A stretch of DNA of 64,000 nucleotides from an uncultured Flavobacteriaceae bacterium (GCA_905480425.1 CAJQQG010000005.1:1-64000); one strand, 5' to 3'. Counted from the stretch's first letter, positions 22,233 to 31,315 are shown. A program made the numbers and translations. Notes: a model not told the origin generated them from the sequence alone.

Positions 22233-23666
22233 TTATTCTTCGAAACCTAACATTTTTCCGCTTTTTATTAATTCCGCAATACCGTTGGGTAACTCTGTTT
22301 CCCATCCGTTCTCTTTGTTTTTTATTTTTTGTAAAATATCACGAGAGAAAATAGAAAGTAATCCTTCTTCAAAGTCAAAAATATCAACAATTTTATTATT
22401 GTATTTAAAGAATTTGTAAAAGTCTTTCATTCTTGGATGAAGCTTCAAATTGTTACTTGTAATAATTTCACCCGTTTTTTCGTGGCGCATAGGGTATAGG
22501 TATACCTTTAGGTTATTGTAAAATAATTTACCAAAAGCTTCTAAAATACCTCCACTTAAATCTTTATAATATTGCTCGTCAAAAATCTCTACAAAGTTAT
22601 TGACGCCCATCGAAAGTCCGACTTGCTTTTTTGTATAGTTTGAAAAGTAATCTATCAGACGGTAGTATTCTTTAAAATTAGATATCATTACCGTATGACC
22701 CAATGAACACAAAAGTTTTGCACGGTCCATAAAATCTTTCTCATCAATTTCACCTGAAGCTCTGAGATTTGATAATGTTATTTCAAAAATGACTTCTGTT
22801 TTCTCCTCATCAACATTATTTTCTTTTGAAAAAATAGAGTATGATTTTTCAAACATATCAATGTTCACTTTAGTTACAGGTCGAAAGCTTCCGCGTAGTG
22901 CCAAAATATTTTTTTTATATAATATTCTAGCAGGAAGAATATTATTCCCGTTAGGATCAAACATTACGGCATCAGTCATGCCATTTTTGATTAGTTGAAG
23001 ACTCATTAGTCGATTGTCAACTTCATTGAATTTTGGTCCAGAAAAGTTAATAGTATCTATTTCTATGGCATCACTATCAATATGATCAAAAAGATATCGC
23101 AATAATTTTTTTGGAGTATGATTTTTATAAAATGCTCCATAAACTAAATTTACTCCCATAAAACCCAATGCTTCTTGTTGAAGCCTAGCTTCGGCTTGAT
23201 GAAAACGAATATGTAACGAAATTTGACTGTAAGGCTCATTAGGGTTAGTTTGAAAACGAATTCCCATCCATCCGTGACCTTTAAATTTTTTAGCAAAATC
23301 AATAGTGGTAACAGTATTTGCGAGTGTGAAAAACATTTTGTTAGGATGATCTTCTTTAGGAATCCTGTTTTCTAAAAGAGTCATTTCATGCGAAAGCATT
23401 TTATCAAGTCTTGTTTCAGTTACATAGCGACCATCTTTTTCTTCACCATAAATAGTATCACTAAAGTTTTTATCGTACGCAGAAATTGTCTTAGCGATAG
23501 TCCCTGATGCACCTCCGACCCTAAAAAAATGTCGAGCAACTTCTTGTCCCGCTCCAATTTCTGCAAATGTTCCATAAACGTATTTGTTTAGATTTATTCG
23601 AAGTGCTTTTGATTCTATTGAGGGTTTATTATCAAAACCGGTGTCTCCTTGAAGATCAGGTGCCAT
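22233..23666 (-). CDS. Conserved 477-aa cytoplasmic protein of unknown function
   Basis: There is no signal peptide or membrane helix. Recognisable conserved blocks are NKYVYGTFAEIGAGQEVARH, FRVGGASGTIAKTISAYDK, NFVEIFDEQYYKDLSGGILE and, near the C-terminus, FKYNNKIVDIFDFEEGLLSI. Homologues occur in many Bacteroidota and other bacteria and carry unreliable database names (for example TonB-dependent receptor or nicotinate-nucleotide adenylyltransferase), neither supported here. The gene starts from its own TACTTTTG promoter, divergent from the MBL-fold gene. I do not assign a function. Confidence 0.75.
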   Translation of the reverse strand: MAPDLQGDTGFDNKPSIESKALRINLNKYVYGTFAEIGAGQEVARHFFRVGGASGTIAKTISAYDKNFSDTIYGEEKDGRYVTETRLDKMLSHEMTLLENRIPKEDHPNKMFFTLANTVTTIDFAKKFKGHGWMGIRFQTNPNEPYSQISLHIRFHQAEARLQQEALGFMGVNLVYGAFYKNHTPKKLLRYLFDHIDSDAIEIDTINFSGPKFNEVDNRLMSLQLIKNGMTDAVMFDPNGNNILPARILYKKNILALRGSFRPVTKVNIDMFEKSYSIFSKENNVDEEKTEVIFEITLSNLRASGEIDEKDFMDRAKLLCSLGHTVMISNFKEYYRLIDYFSNYTKKQVGLSMGVNNFVEIFDEQYYKDLSGGILEAFGKLFYNNLKVYLYPMRHEKTGEIITSNNLKLHPRMKDFYKFFKYNNKIVDIFDFEEGLLSIFSRDILQKIKNKENGWETELPNGIAELIKSGKMLGFEE

Positions 23667-23686
23667 ATATGTAAATATTTAACATT

Positions 23687-23733
23687 CAAAAGTACAAAGT
23701 TCCACTTTATTATAAAGCAAATTTTTACCTTTG
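23687..23733. promoter_or_regulatory. Divergent promoters of the 477-aa gene and the MBL-fold gene
   Basis: On the minus strand TACTTTTG (23687-23694) lies 20 bp before the start at 23666. On the plus strand TACCTTTG (23726-23733) lies 8 bp before the start at 23742. Both match TAnnTTTG. The plus-strand box makes the upstream in-frame ATG at 23649 unlikely as a start. Confidence 0.6.
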
Positions 23734-23741
23734 TTTTTAAT

Positions 23742-24512
23742 ATGCTTAAAATTCATTTTTTAGGAACTGGGACCTCTCAAGGAATTCCTATTATTGGGAG
23801 TAAACACCCCGTTTGTCTTAGCCGTAACCCAAAAGATAAACGATTAAGAGTGTCTATTATGATTACCTGGGAGGATGTGAATTTAGTTATCGATTGTGGT
23901 CCGGATTTTAGGCAACAAATGTTACAAGTAAATTGTGAGACATTAGCCGGAATTTTATTTACACACGAACATGCCGATCATACTGCCGGTATTGACGACA
24001 TTCGACCATTTTTTTTTAAGCAAGGAGAAATCTCTGTATATGGAAGTACTCGAGTAATTAAAAATCTATCCCGTAGGTTTGATTATATATTTTCAAATGT
24101 AAATAAGTATCCAGGAGCACCCTCAGTAAATACTTTTGTGGTTAGTCATAAATCTTCATTTAAATTTAAAAATAAAACGATTCATCCAATTCAATTGATG
24201 CATAATAACCTTTCTGTTTTAGGTTATAGAATTGATGACTTTGCCTATTTGACTGATATAAAAACAATTACAAATAATGAAATAAAGAAACTATCACAAA
24301 TTGATGTACTAGTTCTTAGCGCTCTTCGAATTGAGCCACATCCAAGTCATTTAAATCTTGAAGAAGCCTTGAAATTAATTCATAAAATAAATCCTAGGCG
24401 TTGTTATTTAACGCACATAAGCCATTTAATGGGATTTCACGATGAAGTAAGCAATCAGCTTCCTAAAAATGTTTTTTTAGCTTACGACACACTAACAATA
24501 ACATCTGATTAA
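23742..24512 (+). CDS. MBL-fold metal-dependent hydrolase
   Basis: The ATG at 23742 (MLKIHFLGTGTSQGIP) is preferred over the track's upstream ATG because a -7 box lies between them; the product has 256 aa. The metal-binding signature THEHADHTAGIDDIRPFF is intact, and later ligands appear as MHNNL, LTDIK and THISHLMGFHD. It resembles PhnP/PqqB-like cyclic phosphodiesterases of the MBL superfamily. These act on phosphodiester or cyclic nucleotide substrates; the actual substrate is not predictable. The next gene follows after 7 bp. Confidence 0.85.
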   Translation: MLKIHFLGTGTSQGIPIIGSKHPVCLSRNPKDKRLRVSIMITWEDVNLVIDCGPDFRQQMLQVNCETLAGILFTHEHADHTAGIDDIRPFFFKQGEISVYGSTRVIKNLSRRFDYIFSNVNKYPGAPSVNTFVVSHKSSFKFKNKTIHPIQLMHNNLSVLGYRIDDFAYLTDIKTITNNEIKKLSQIDVLVLSALRIEPHPSHLNLEEALKLIHKINPRRCYLTHISHLMGFHDEVSNQLPKNVFLAYDTLTITSD

Positions 24513-24519
24513 CGTTTTT

Positions 24520-24987
24520 ATGAAATTTAAAATTGTTTTTTATCTATTTATTTTTGTTTGTATTATTCTTTTCTTTCAATTGATTAATTCAAATAAGTTA
24601 TTGAATTATCAAGATGATCTTATTCAATCACAAAACAGATTGAACCTTATCTTAAAAGATTCTATTAAGAATTTAAATGAATATCGTAACTCAAATATTT
24701 ATTTTTCATTGAACTCAAATGGAGAGATCAATTTAACAGAAAACAAAAAAGAAGAAAGGCTTAAACAATTGCTTAGAGAATACAATACCAATGGTAACTT
24801 AATAGATTTACTTCCTAAAATACCAAAAGAGCATGTTTTTTTAATTGATCATATCAAGGTTGTTAATTCTCAATGGGTACTTTTAGGGTTTAAAAGTGAC
24901 CAACAAAAAGGACAAGCTTTAGTTTCATATCAGATCAATAGCAAGAAAGTAATTGATTTTAGTGAAGTCATTTTTTATATCGAATAA
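24520..24987 (+). CDS. Membrane-anchored protein of unknown function
   Basis: This 155-aa protein has one N-terminal membrane helix (about residues 4-22), a coiled-coil-like segment (NYQDDLIQSQNRLNLILKDS) and a C-terminal soluble domain with VFLIDHIKVVNSQWVLLGF. It probably faces the periplasm. It follows the MBL-fold gene by 7 bp and is presumably co-transcribed. Its stop abuts the convergent esterase gene (adjacent bases). No known domain is recognised. Confidence 0.6.
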   Translation: MKFKIVFYLFIFVCIILFFQLINSNKLLNYQDDLIQSQNRLNLILKDSIKNLNEYRNSNIYFSLNSNGEINLTENKKEERLKQLLREYNTNGNLIDLLPKIPKEHVFLIDHIKVVNSQWVLLGFKSDQQKGQALVSYQINSKKVIDFSEVIFYIE

Positions 24988-25617
24988 TTAAAGATTGGTT
25001 TTCTCAATCCATTTTAAAAGTTCTGAGAAGTTTTCTTGTGAGATAGTGTGTCCATCATTAAATTCTTTATAATGAATACCTGAATTATTATTACTTATGG
25101 GCACTATGAATTCTCTTGCCTTTTCAATTGGAATGACATTATCCTCAATGCCATGAGAAGCATATGCTAAGAAAGTTGGTTTATTTTTAGTGATAACACT
25201 CTCATGAAGTAATCCACTAATTGGCATAATTCTTCTAATTTTGTTTGGCTTATAAAATCCTAAAGCCCAACTTAAAATAGCACCTTGACTAAATCCTAAT
25301 ATACTCAAATCCTCTGAGTCTAATCCATAGCGTTCTGATAGTAGATCAATATTTTTAATAATCATGTCCACTGAATTCTTGGCAGCATCCAACTCAGAAG
25401 TAACTGCGCCCTTGTTATCGATTCCAATTGGATACCAAGCATAACTTCCGAACCCTAAAGATAATGGAGCTTGAAAAGAAATAATATTATGAGAGATAGG
25501 GAGGTAGGGTGCAAAAGAATATAAATCATCCATATTACTTCCATACCCGTGAAGTAAGAAAATAGTTGGTTTTTTTTTTTGGTTTCCTGATCCAGGGCGT
25601 ATTTTATATTCTAGCAT
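24988..25617 (-). CDS. Alpha/beta-hydrolase, phospholipase/carboxylesterase family
   Basis: This 209-aa cytoplasmic protein shows the oxyanion segment LLHGYGSNMDDL, the nucleophile elbow LGFSQGAI (Ser), an acid residue in HGIEDNVIP and the catalytic His in NDGHTIS. This matches the carboxylesterase 2/phospholipase family, which cleaves small esters. It starts 7 bp after the stop of the dihydroorotase-like gene and is probably its operon partner. The natural substrate is unknown. Confidence 0.85.
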   Translation of the reverse strand: MLEYKIRPGSGNQKKKPTIFLLHGYGSNMDDLYSFAPYLPISHNIISFQAPLSLGFGSYAWYPIGIDNKGAVTSELDAAKNSVDMIIKNIDLLSERYGLDSEDLSILGFSQGAILSWALGFYKPNKIRRIMPISGLLHESVITKNKPTFLAYASHGIEDNVIPIEKAREFIVPISNNNSGIHYKEFNDGHTISQENFSELLKWIEKTNL

Positions 25618-25624
25618 TAAAAAA

Positions 25625-26881
25625 TTATAGAGTATTTAAATGAAATTCTGTTCCACGAATGCAACCGTAAACACTTCCCTTAATATCGGCACCAATAAAC
25701 ATGCAGTTTTTAGATGTTGAGTAAATGTTTTCTTTGTTGAATATAGAAGTTCCATTAGGAGTAAAGAGGCTAAAATCTGCAATTGCACCAATTTTAAAAC
25801 CTGAATTTTTAATCCCAAATCGCTTTTTTCCTCTTGTCAAAAATGAGATTACTTTTTCTAATGGAAAATGATTATGTAGCACTCCAAAAGCTGCTTCTAA
25901 TCCAATACTTCCTTCATGTGCTTGAATAAATTCAAGATCCTTTAATTCTGGATTTATGGGTTGGTGCATGCTACTTACCATGTCAATAGTTCCGTCTAAT
26001 AGTCCTTCTCTCAGGGACCGTTGATCTGATGCAGATCGAAGGGGTGGAAATATTTTATAATGAGAGTTAAAGTTTATTAAATTTTCATCTGTAAATAAAA
26101 GATGTGGAATTCCGACGCCACAACTAACATTTAGGCCTTTCTTTTTAGCGGCACGAACAATCTCTAAACTAGCTGAAGAAGAAATAAAAGGAATGTGTAA
26201 CTTTCCTTGAGTATAGTCTAAGAGTTGAAGGTCTCTTGCTAAAGTTGTAGTTTCCGCAACTTGAGGTATTCCTTTTAGGCCAAGGTTTGTGCTTATAATC
26301 CCCTCATGCATTTGTCCGTTGTTACTCAAAGCTTTATCCATAGGATAAGCCTGGATAAGTCCTCCAAAGCTTTGTGAGTAATCCAATGCTATGCGTAATA
26401 AATTTGGATTGTTATATGAGGTTTTATAATCTCCAAAAACCACAACACCTGCTTTATGTAGATCTAAAAGTGGTGCCATTTGGTTTCCTTTTCCCTCTTC
26501 TGTTAAGACCGAACTTATATGCAATGCTGTAAGTTGATTTTTGTTACTCTGAAGTAAATGACTAACATCTGAATGTGTTTCTGTTAGAGGTTTTGTGTTA
26601 GGATTAAGTACAATATTCGTGAATCCACTTTTTGCAGCTGTTTGAAGACCATTTTTCAAAGTTTCGCGCTCTTCATAACCAGGCTCTCCAAATGAAACAT
26701 TTGGATCAAACCATCCTGAAGAAATATGAAGATTTTTTAGATTTATGACTTTAGCGCCCTTATTTTCAATATGATCTTCTAGTTGAGTGACAATTCCTTT
26801 TTCAATTAAAACATCCTTTGTCTGATTGTGAAAAGGACTTTTTTCATCTAGGAGCGTTGCATTTTTAAGAAGTAACTTCAT
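25625..26881 (-). CDS. Dihydroorotase-like protein lacking metal ligands (probable pseudoenzyme)
   Basis: This 418-aa protein has the type I dihydroorotase/amidohydrolase layout: an N-terminal beta domain, a TIM barrel, and a C-terminal beta return with GAIADFSLF. The usual DxHxH motif before REPG is here DPNVSFGEPG, so both His are replaced (Asn61, Ser63). The later His positions (HAED, HxS and the catalytic TDHAPH) read QAYP, PFIS and SSMHQP. Nearly all zinc ligands are lost, so hydrolysis of dihydroorotate is unlikely. In other bacteria inactive homologues stabilise aspartate transcarbamoylase; a similar scaffold role is inferred. This form is frequent in Flavobacteriia, as I recall. Confidence 0.82.
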   Translation of the reverse strand: MKLLLKNATLLDEKSPFHNQTKDVLIEKGIVTQLEDHIENKGAKVINLKNLHISSGWFDPNVSFGEPGYEERETLKNGLQTAAKSGFTNIVLNPNTKPLTETHSDVSHLLQSNKNQLTALHISSVLTEEGKGNQMAPLLDLHKAGVVVFGDYKTSYNNPNLLRIALDYSQSFGGLIQAYPMDKALSNNGQMHEGIISTNLGLKGIPQVAETTTLARDLQLLDYTQGKLHIPFISSSASLEIVRAAKKKGLNVSCGVGIPHLLFTDENLINFNSHYKIFPPLRSASDQRSLREGLLDGTIDMVSSMHQPINPELKDLEFIQAHEGSIGLEAAFGVLHNHFPLEKVISFLTRGKKRFGIKNSGFKIGAIADFSLFTPNGTSIFNKENIYSTSKNCMFIGADIKGSVYGCIRGTEFHLNTL

Positions 26882-26947
26882 ATACCGTAAATCTTTGTAA
26901 AAATAAGAAACAATTTAGAATAATTTGATCCCCCTGGTATAGACTTG

Positions 26948-27799
26948 TTAATCAAATGATTTTATTTTAAAGTGTAGCACATCTCTTGTTGATTTTTGAG
27001 CTAATATATTCACCGCATGATTACTTAATTGAAGTATCCTTGGGTATCCACCGGTTACTTGTGCATCTCGCATGAGCACTATTAGGGTTCCGTTTGGCGT
27101 AAGTTGAACCGTACCTGGTAAAACGGACGTAGTCCAAATCTCTGGTAGTTTATTTATTATTTTTTCTTCTAACTGATAAGCCATACGATTGTTTAGATGA
27201 CTAATTGTGAAAGTCTGAGTAGCAATTTTTAGTTGAGCTACTGGTTCTAATAAATCGAATTCTGGCCCTTTGAATACCTCAATTTCTTTTATATTATATG
27301 AGGGTAAAGGACTTTTTAGCGAGACTCCTTTATTTAATTCAAATGACTCTTTTTTAATTTGTAATATTCTTTTTTTATTGATGTGTCCTGATTTTGTAAT
27401 ATAATTACATTGACTCCTACTACTTAGTATTCTTTCGGTTTGGAGTCCTCCCAAAACAGACATGTAAGTTCTACAACCTTCTTTGCAGGCTCCGCATTCA
27501 AGTAAGTCATTTTTTTTAATAAATATAGGACTATACAAAGAAGCTTTATTGCCATTATGCTTAATGTCCATTTGAGCTCCTGTGAATACAATAACTGTTT
27601 CAGCATGAAACTTTAGCTTTGGACCCTTAATTGTCATTTCTAGTAAAGCAGCATTCAAGGAATTATTTAAAAGTTTATTAGCCCAATTAAAGGAGTTCAT
27701 ATCCATGGCACCAGAATAAGGAATACCAAATTCTTGTAACCCCATTCTTCCTTGATCTTGAATAGAAGTGTGCCAACCTGGATTAAGAATCTCAATCAT
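26948..27799 (-). CDS. pxpC: 5-oxoprolinase subunit PxpC (KipA family)
   Basis: This 283-aa protein is of the biotin-dependent carboxyltransferase-like KipA family. It starts IEILNPGWHTSIQDQGRMG and has FGIPYSGAMDMNSFNWANKL, both typical. The C-terminal region LPGTVQLTPNGTLIVLMRDA with TGGYPRI is also diagnostic. With PxpA and PxpB it hydrolyses 5-oxoproline (pyroglutamate) to glutamate using ATP. It overlaps pxpB by 4 bp and is the last gene of the tight minus-strand operon. Length is slightly short of typical (about 300 aa) but no motif is missing. Confidence 0.92.
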   Translation of the reverse strand: MIEILNPGWHTSIQDQGRMGLQEFGIPYSGAMDMNSFNWANKLLNNSLNAALLEMTIKGPKLKFHAETVIVFTGAQMDIKHNGNKASLYSPIFIKKNDLLECGACKEGCRTYMSVLGGLQTERILSSRSQCNYITKSGHINKKRILQIKKESFELNKGVSLKSPLPSYNIKEIEVFKGPEFDLLEPVAQLKIATQTFTISHLNNRMAYQLEEKIINKLPEIWTTSVLPGTVQLTPNGTLIVLMRDAQVTGGYPRILQLSNHAVNILAQKSTRDVLHFKIKSFD

Positions 27800-28524
27800 A
27801 GTGTTATTTCTCTAAAATTTGGAGGAATTCTATTTTTCCTAATTTTTTTGAATGTAGTTTCTGAAATTGAATAAAAGGAAAGAGTGTCTCCTGATTTAGC
27901 AAAACAAGGCTGTTTAAGATCTGGATCAAACATCGAAGTAGGTGAAGTACCAATTATATTCCATCCTCCCGGGCTTTGGTTTGGATATATGCCAGTTTGT
28001 CTACCTCCAATTCCTACAGCACCTTTACAAACTTTTAATGTAGGTGATTTTTTACGAGGATGGTACAATTTAGTATCTAATCCTACTAAATAAAGAAAGC
28101 CAGGTAAAAAGCCTATAAAATATATTTGATATATCGGTTTTGTGTGTAATTTAATTAATTGGTGTTGTGATAATTTTAAATATTTCGAAAGAACGATTAA
28201 GTCTGAAGCATATTTAGATTCATAACAAACCGGAATATTCCAATGTTTAGATTTAATTTTTGATTTTGAAGAGTCAAAACTTAAATATAATTTTAAAATC
28301 TCTTCTTTTAGATTCTGATCTTTTTTTATAGGATTACTGAATTGAAGCAGTAAAGACTTATAACTTAAAGTGATTTGTTTTATGCCACATAAGTTACTGT
28401 TTAATGTTTTTTTAAACGCTATTAATTCATTTAACAAATCAATTTTAGGTTCTTGTTTGAATTCAAGTAGAATAGAGGTTTCGCTGTATTGAAATATTTT
28501 AAGAAAAGATTTTTCCTGAGACAT
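27796..28524 (-). CDS. pxpB: 5-oxoprolinase subunit PxpB (KipI family)
   Basis: This 242-aa protein has the allophanate-hydrolase-subunit-1/KipI features: the IYFIGFLPGFLYLVGL segment, the conserved GAVGIGGRQTGIYPNQSPGG stretch and NIIGTSPTSMF. The N-terminal half is less conserved and relatively Lys-rich. It forms a complex with PxpC that activates 5-oxoproline. In Bacillus the homologue was named as a kinase inhibitor, but the enzyme role is better supported. It lies between pxpA (10-bp gap) and pxpC (4-bp overlap). Confidence 0.92.
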   Translation of the reverse strand: MSQEKSFLKIFQYSETSILLEFKQEPKIDLLNELIAFKKTLNSNLCGIKQITLSYKSLLLQFSNPIKKDQNLKEEILKLYLSFDSSKSKIKSKHWNIPVCYESKYASDLIVLSKYLKLSQHQLIKLHTKPIYQIYFIGFLPGFLYLVGLDTKLYHPRKKSPTLKVCKGAVGIGGRQTGIYPNQSPGGWNIIGTSPTSMFDPDLKQPCFAKSGDTLSFYSISETTFKKIRKNRIPPNFREITL

Positions 28525-28534
28525 TAGATGATTA

Positions 28535-29245
28535 TTATTTTTTAAATTTTATAATTAGACTTTTAAGATTTCTAACTGCATTAGGATGATCCCCATGAAT
28601 ACACAAAGTATCTACTTTTAATGAAAGAGGATTTCCTTCTAATGTTTTTACATATTGATGGTTTATTAAAGTGTAAAATTGTTGGTTTAAATCTTCAAGC
28701 GTTGAGAGTGTAGCGAAGGGATTTGTGCGTGAAACCAACTTTCCATTATCATGATACCTTCGATCTATATAACCTTCACGCCATATGGTTAAGTTATTTT
28801 CTTTTCCTAATTTTTCTAAAATACTGTTCGGTAGTGTTACGATTATTGCATGAGGACATAATTCAAGAATTACTTTAATTAATAAGGATGCAATTTCAAG
28901 TTTATTTGCTGAATCATGATACAGGGCACCATGTGCCTTAACGTGATTTAAAGTATAAGAACTCTCATATAAAAATAAAATCAGTTGTTCCTTCAAGCTT
29001 TTATAAAGTTCATCAAGATTAATTTCCATTGAAATTCTTCCAAAATTTTTAAGATCAGGGTAAGAAGGATGTGCTCCAATTTTCACACCATTTTTTTTAG
29101 CTATTGTAATTGTTTTAGATAGCTCCTCTTTCCCCCCTGCGTGTCCTCCACAAGCAATATTACAACTATCTATTAAGGGTATTATTTCAGCTTCAATTCC
29201 AAAGCCTTCACCTACATCGGCATTAATATGAAAACTTTTATTCAT
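28535..29245 (-). CDS. pxpA: 5-oxoprolinase subunit PxpA (LamB/YcsF family)
   Basis: This 236-aa TIM-barrel-like protein shows the conserved blocks INADVGEGFG, CNIACGGHAGG, IGAHPSYPDLKNFGR and VKAHGALYHD. It ends with the His/Asp motif LCIHGDHPNA. It is the hydrolytic subunit of the ATP-dependent 5-oxoprolinase. It starts 3 bp after the stop of the NRAMP-like transporter gene, so translation of the two is probably coupled. The complete pxpABC set argues for use or detoxification of pyroglutamate as a carbon and nitrogen source. Confidence 0.94.
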   Translation of the reverse strand: MNKSFHINADVGEGFGIEAEIIPLIDSCNIACGGHAGGKEELSKTITIAKKNGVKIGAHPSYPDLKNFGRISMEINLDELYKSLKEQLILFLYESSYTLNHVKAHGALYHDSANKLEIASLLIKVILELCPHAIIVTLPNSILEKLGKENNLTIWREGYIDRRYHDNGKLVSRTNPFATLSTLEDLNQQFYTLINHQYVKTLEGNPLSLKVDTLCIHGDHPNAVRNLKSLIIKFKK

Positions 29246-29248
29246 CCA

Positions 29249-30475
29249 TTATAATTTTAAATAAACAGACCATAAAGAACGTACACTCAATAAAAATGCA
29301 ATAATTACAACCATAAAACCTAAAATATTTTGAAAAGTATTATTTTTATGTGCTCCAAGAACGCTGGACTTGTTCATTATCCAAAGAATTATTCCCGCAA
29401 TGAGTGGTAGCAATATTCCATTTGTAATTTGAGCAAACTGAATAATTGCTATCAATTTTAAACCTGTGGCTGAAAACAATACTCCTGTAAGTAAAACAAT
29501 CCCCCATACTATTTTAAAACGAGTAGCTTTCATGTTGGTATCCCAGCTAAAACAACCACAAACAACATATGCTGCAGCAAGAGGAGCAGTAATTGTACTT
29601 GTTATACCAGCTGCAAATAAACCAAATGAGAGGAAGTATTTTGAAAACGAACCGAAAATAGGCTCAAGTCCTTTTGCTAAATCAACTGCATTTTCAATTT
29701 GGATTAATGAGGTTGCTGAAGCACTAATAATAACGCTCAGAGAAATTATACCCCCTAACACTAGGGCAATAACCATGTCATTCATAGCAAGCGGGAGCTG
29801 AGCAACATGGGTCCATTTTTTCCTTACCAATTCAGTGTGAAGAAATAAATTGTAAGGAACAATAGTAGTTCCTACTAATCCTATAATGCTTAGCAAACTA
29901 CCCTTTGGGATTGAAAAGTTAAAAAGACCTCTTATTACATCCAGAAGTGAAGGACCTGTACTAAAAGCTGTTAAAAGAAATGAAATACTCATTAAGACAA
30001 CCATAATAATTAAACTACGTTCAATTAGTTTATACTTTCCTATCCATAATAATCCTCCAGCAAGGAATCCTATTAGTAATGAAAACAAATTAATTGTTAC
30101 CTTATTAAAGCGAACAAGTTGTTTTCCAAAAATAGTTTCTAATCCAAGAACAGCTCCACTTATGTTTCCTGCTTCATAGGCAGTATTTCCAATCATAATA
30201 GCTGTAAAAACAAGTAGCAATACTCCAATTCTAAGCCATGGTGTTTTTATTTCATCTTTAAGTATCTGAGTAATACTTTTCTTACCTATAACGCCCAGCT
30301 TTACTGCCATACCCTGAAGGATGATTGCTGCAATAATAGACACTAGTATAGTCCAAAGTAGATTAAGCCCATATTTAGCTCCTACTATAGTGCAAAGTGT
30401 AATGGTACCAGGACCGATAAATGCAGCAGCAATAAGAGGACCTGGACCTATTTTTCCTAAAAATTTATTAACCAT
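29249..30475 (-). CDS. NRAMP-family-like transporter of the pxp operon
   Basis: The ATG at 30475 (MVNKFLGKIGPGPLIAAAFI) is chosen over an in-frame TTG at 30493, giving 408 aa with about 11 helices. It has the NRAMP/LeuT-type layout, but the metal-binding DPGN of helix 1 reads GPGT and the MPH of helix 6 reads VPYNLFLH. Both residues that coordinate manganese or iron are therefore gone. In B. subtilis the NRAMP-like ycsG lies beside ycsF-kipI-kipA, a similar arrangement. Import of 5-oxoproline or a related acid is the inferred role. It is the first gene of the operon. Confidence 0.82.
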   Translation of the reverse strand: MVNKFLGKIGPGPLIAAAFIGPGTITLCTIVGAKYGLNLLWTILVSIIAAIILQGMAVKLGVIGKKSITQILKDEIKTPWLRIGVLLLVFTAIMIGNTAYEAGNISGAVLGLETIFGKQLVRFNKVTINLFSLLIGFLAGGLLWIGKYKLIERSLIIMVVLMSISFLLTAFSTGPSLLDVIRGLFNFSIPKGSLLSIIGLVGTTIVPYNLFLHTELVRKKWTHVAQLPLAMNDMVIALVLGGIISLSVIISASATSLIQIENAVDLAKGLEPIFGSFSKYFLSFGLFAAGITSTITAPLAAAYVVCGCFSWDTNMKATRFKIVWGIVLLTGVLFSATGLKLIAIIQFAQITNGILLPLIAGIILWIMNKSSVLGAHKNNTFQNILGFMVVIIAFLLSVRSLWSVYLKL

Positions 30476-30547
30476 TTTTAAAGAATAATTCAATTAAAGA
30501 TAGCTTTCTGAATTGAGTTTTCCAATTGAATAAAAAGCATCACTTAG

Positions 30548-31315
30548 CTACTTAAAACCTTCAAAAACACCAAGACCAAAAAGGGCAAAATCATATTTAA
30601 TTGGATCTTGAGAATCAAATTTTCGAAGAGCGACATCCAACTCAAATAGTGCCTTAAAATCATTTTGTTTCCGCTTTAGTATACCAAGAGTTCTTGCTAC
30701 ATTCCCAGTGTGAACGTCTAAAGGACAGGAAAGTTGTGAAGTTTTTAGTTGTTTCCATATTCCAAAATCAACCCCTTTTTTAGCTGGTCGAACCATCCAA
30801 CGTAAAAACATATTTAAACGTTTGGCTGCTGATCCATTCAATGGATCTGATACATGTTTTTGCGTCCGCTTTTGATGAGGTAAGGAAAAAAAAATTTTTT
30901 TAAATTCATGAATGTTTTCATACACATTATTAGCCTCAGAGTTTTTGCTAAATGCAGCCTCAAGACCACCGTGTATATTATATATAGCTTGAAGTGCTTT
31001 TATGAAGTAACATAGATCAATACTGTTAAAGGTTCTGTGCACAAATCTGTCTAACAGCTTTAAATCATTTTTTTGATGATTTAATATAAAGGAATGAGGA
31101 TCATTATCCATAAGTTCTATCATTCTATTTCCACTTTTAATAATGCTAATTCGATTTCCCCAAGCTATGGTAGCAACCAAAAAAGCAGAAATTTCAATGT
31201 CTTCCTTTTTTTGAAATTGATGTGGAATTTGAATAGGGTCCTCTTGTAAGAACTTAGTATTTTCAAACTCCATTGCTTTGGCGTCTAAGAAGGCCTTTAA
31301 TTCATTTTTATTCAC
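30548..31315 (-). CDS. TIGR02757 family protein (DUF2400)
   Basis: This 255-aa cytoplasmic protein has the family hallmarks AFLVATIAWGNRISIIKSG, PLNGSAAKRLNMFLRWMVR and LSCPLDVHTGNVARTLGIL, ending YDFALFGLGV. The helical pattern resembles HhH-GPD glycosylases, but the typical catalytic Lys/Asp hairpin is not evident. The function is unknown. Its start overlaps the stop of lolD by 4 bp (ATGA), so both are translated from the same message. The pairing with an ABC ATPase is not informative about function. Confidence 0.85.
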   Translation of the reverse strand: MNKNELKAFLDAKAMEFENTKFLQEDPIQIPHQFQKKEDIEISAFLVATIAWGNRISIIKSGNRMIELMDNDPHSFILNHQKNDLKLLDRFVHRTFNSIDLCYFIKALQAIYNIHGGLEAAFSKNSEANNVYENIHEFKKIFFSLPHQKRTQKHVSDPLNGSAAKRLNMFLRWMVRPAKKGVDFGIWKQLKTSQLSCPLDVHTGNVARTLGILKRKQNDFKALFELDVALRKFDSQDPIKYDFALFGLGVFEGFK

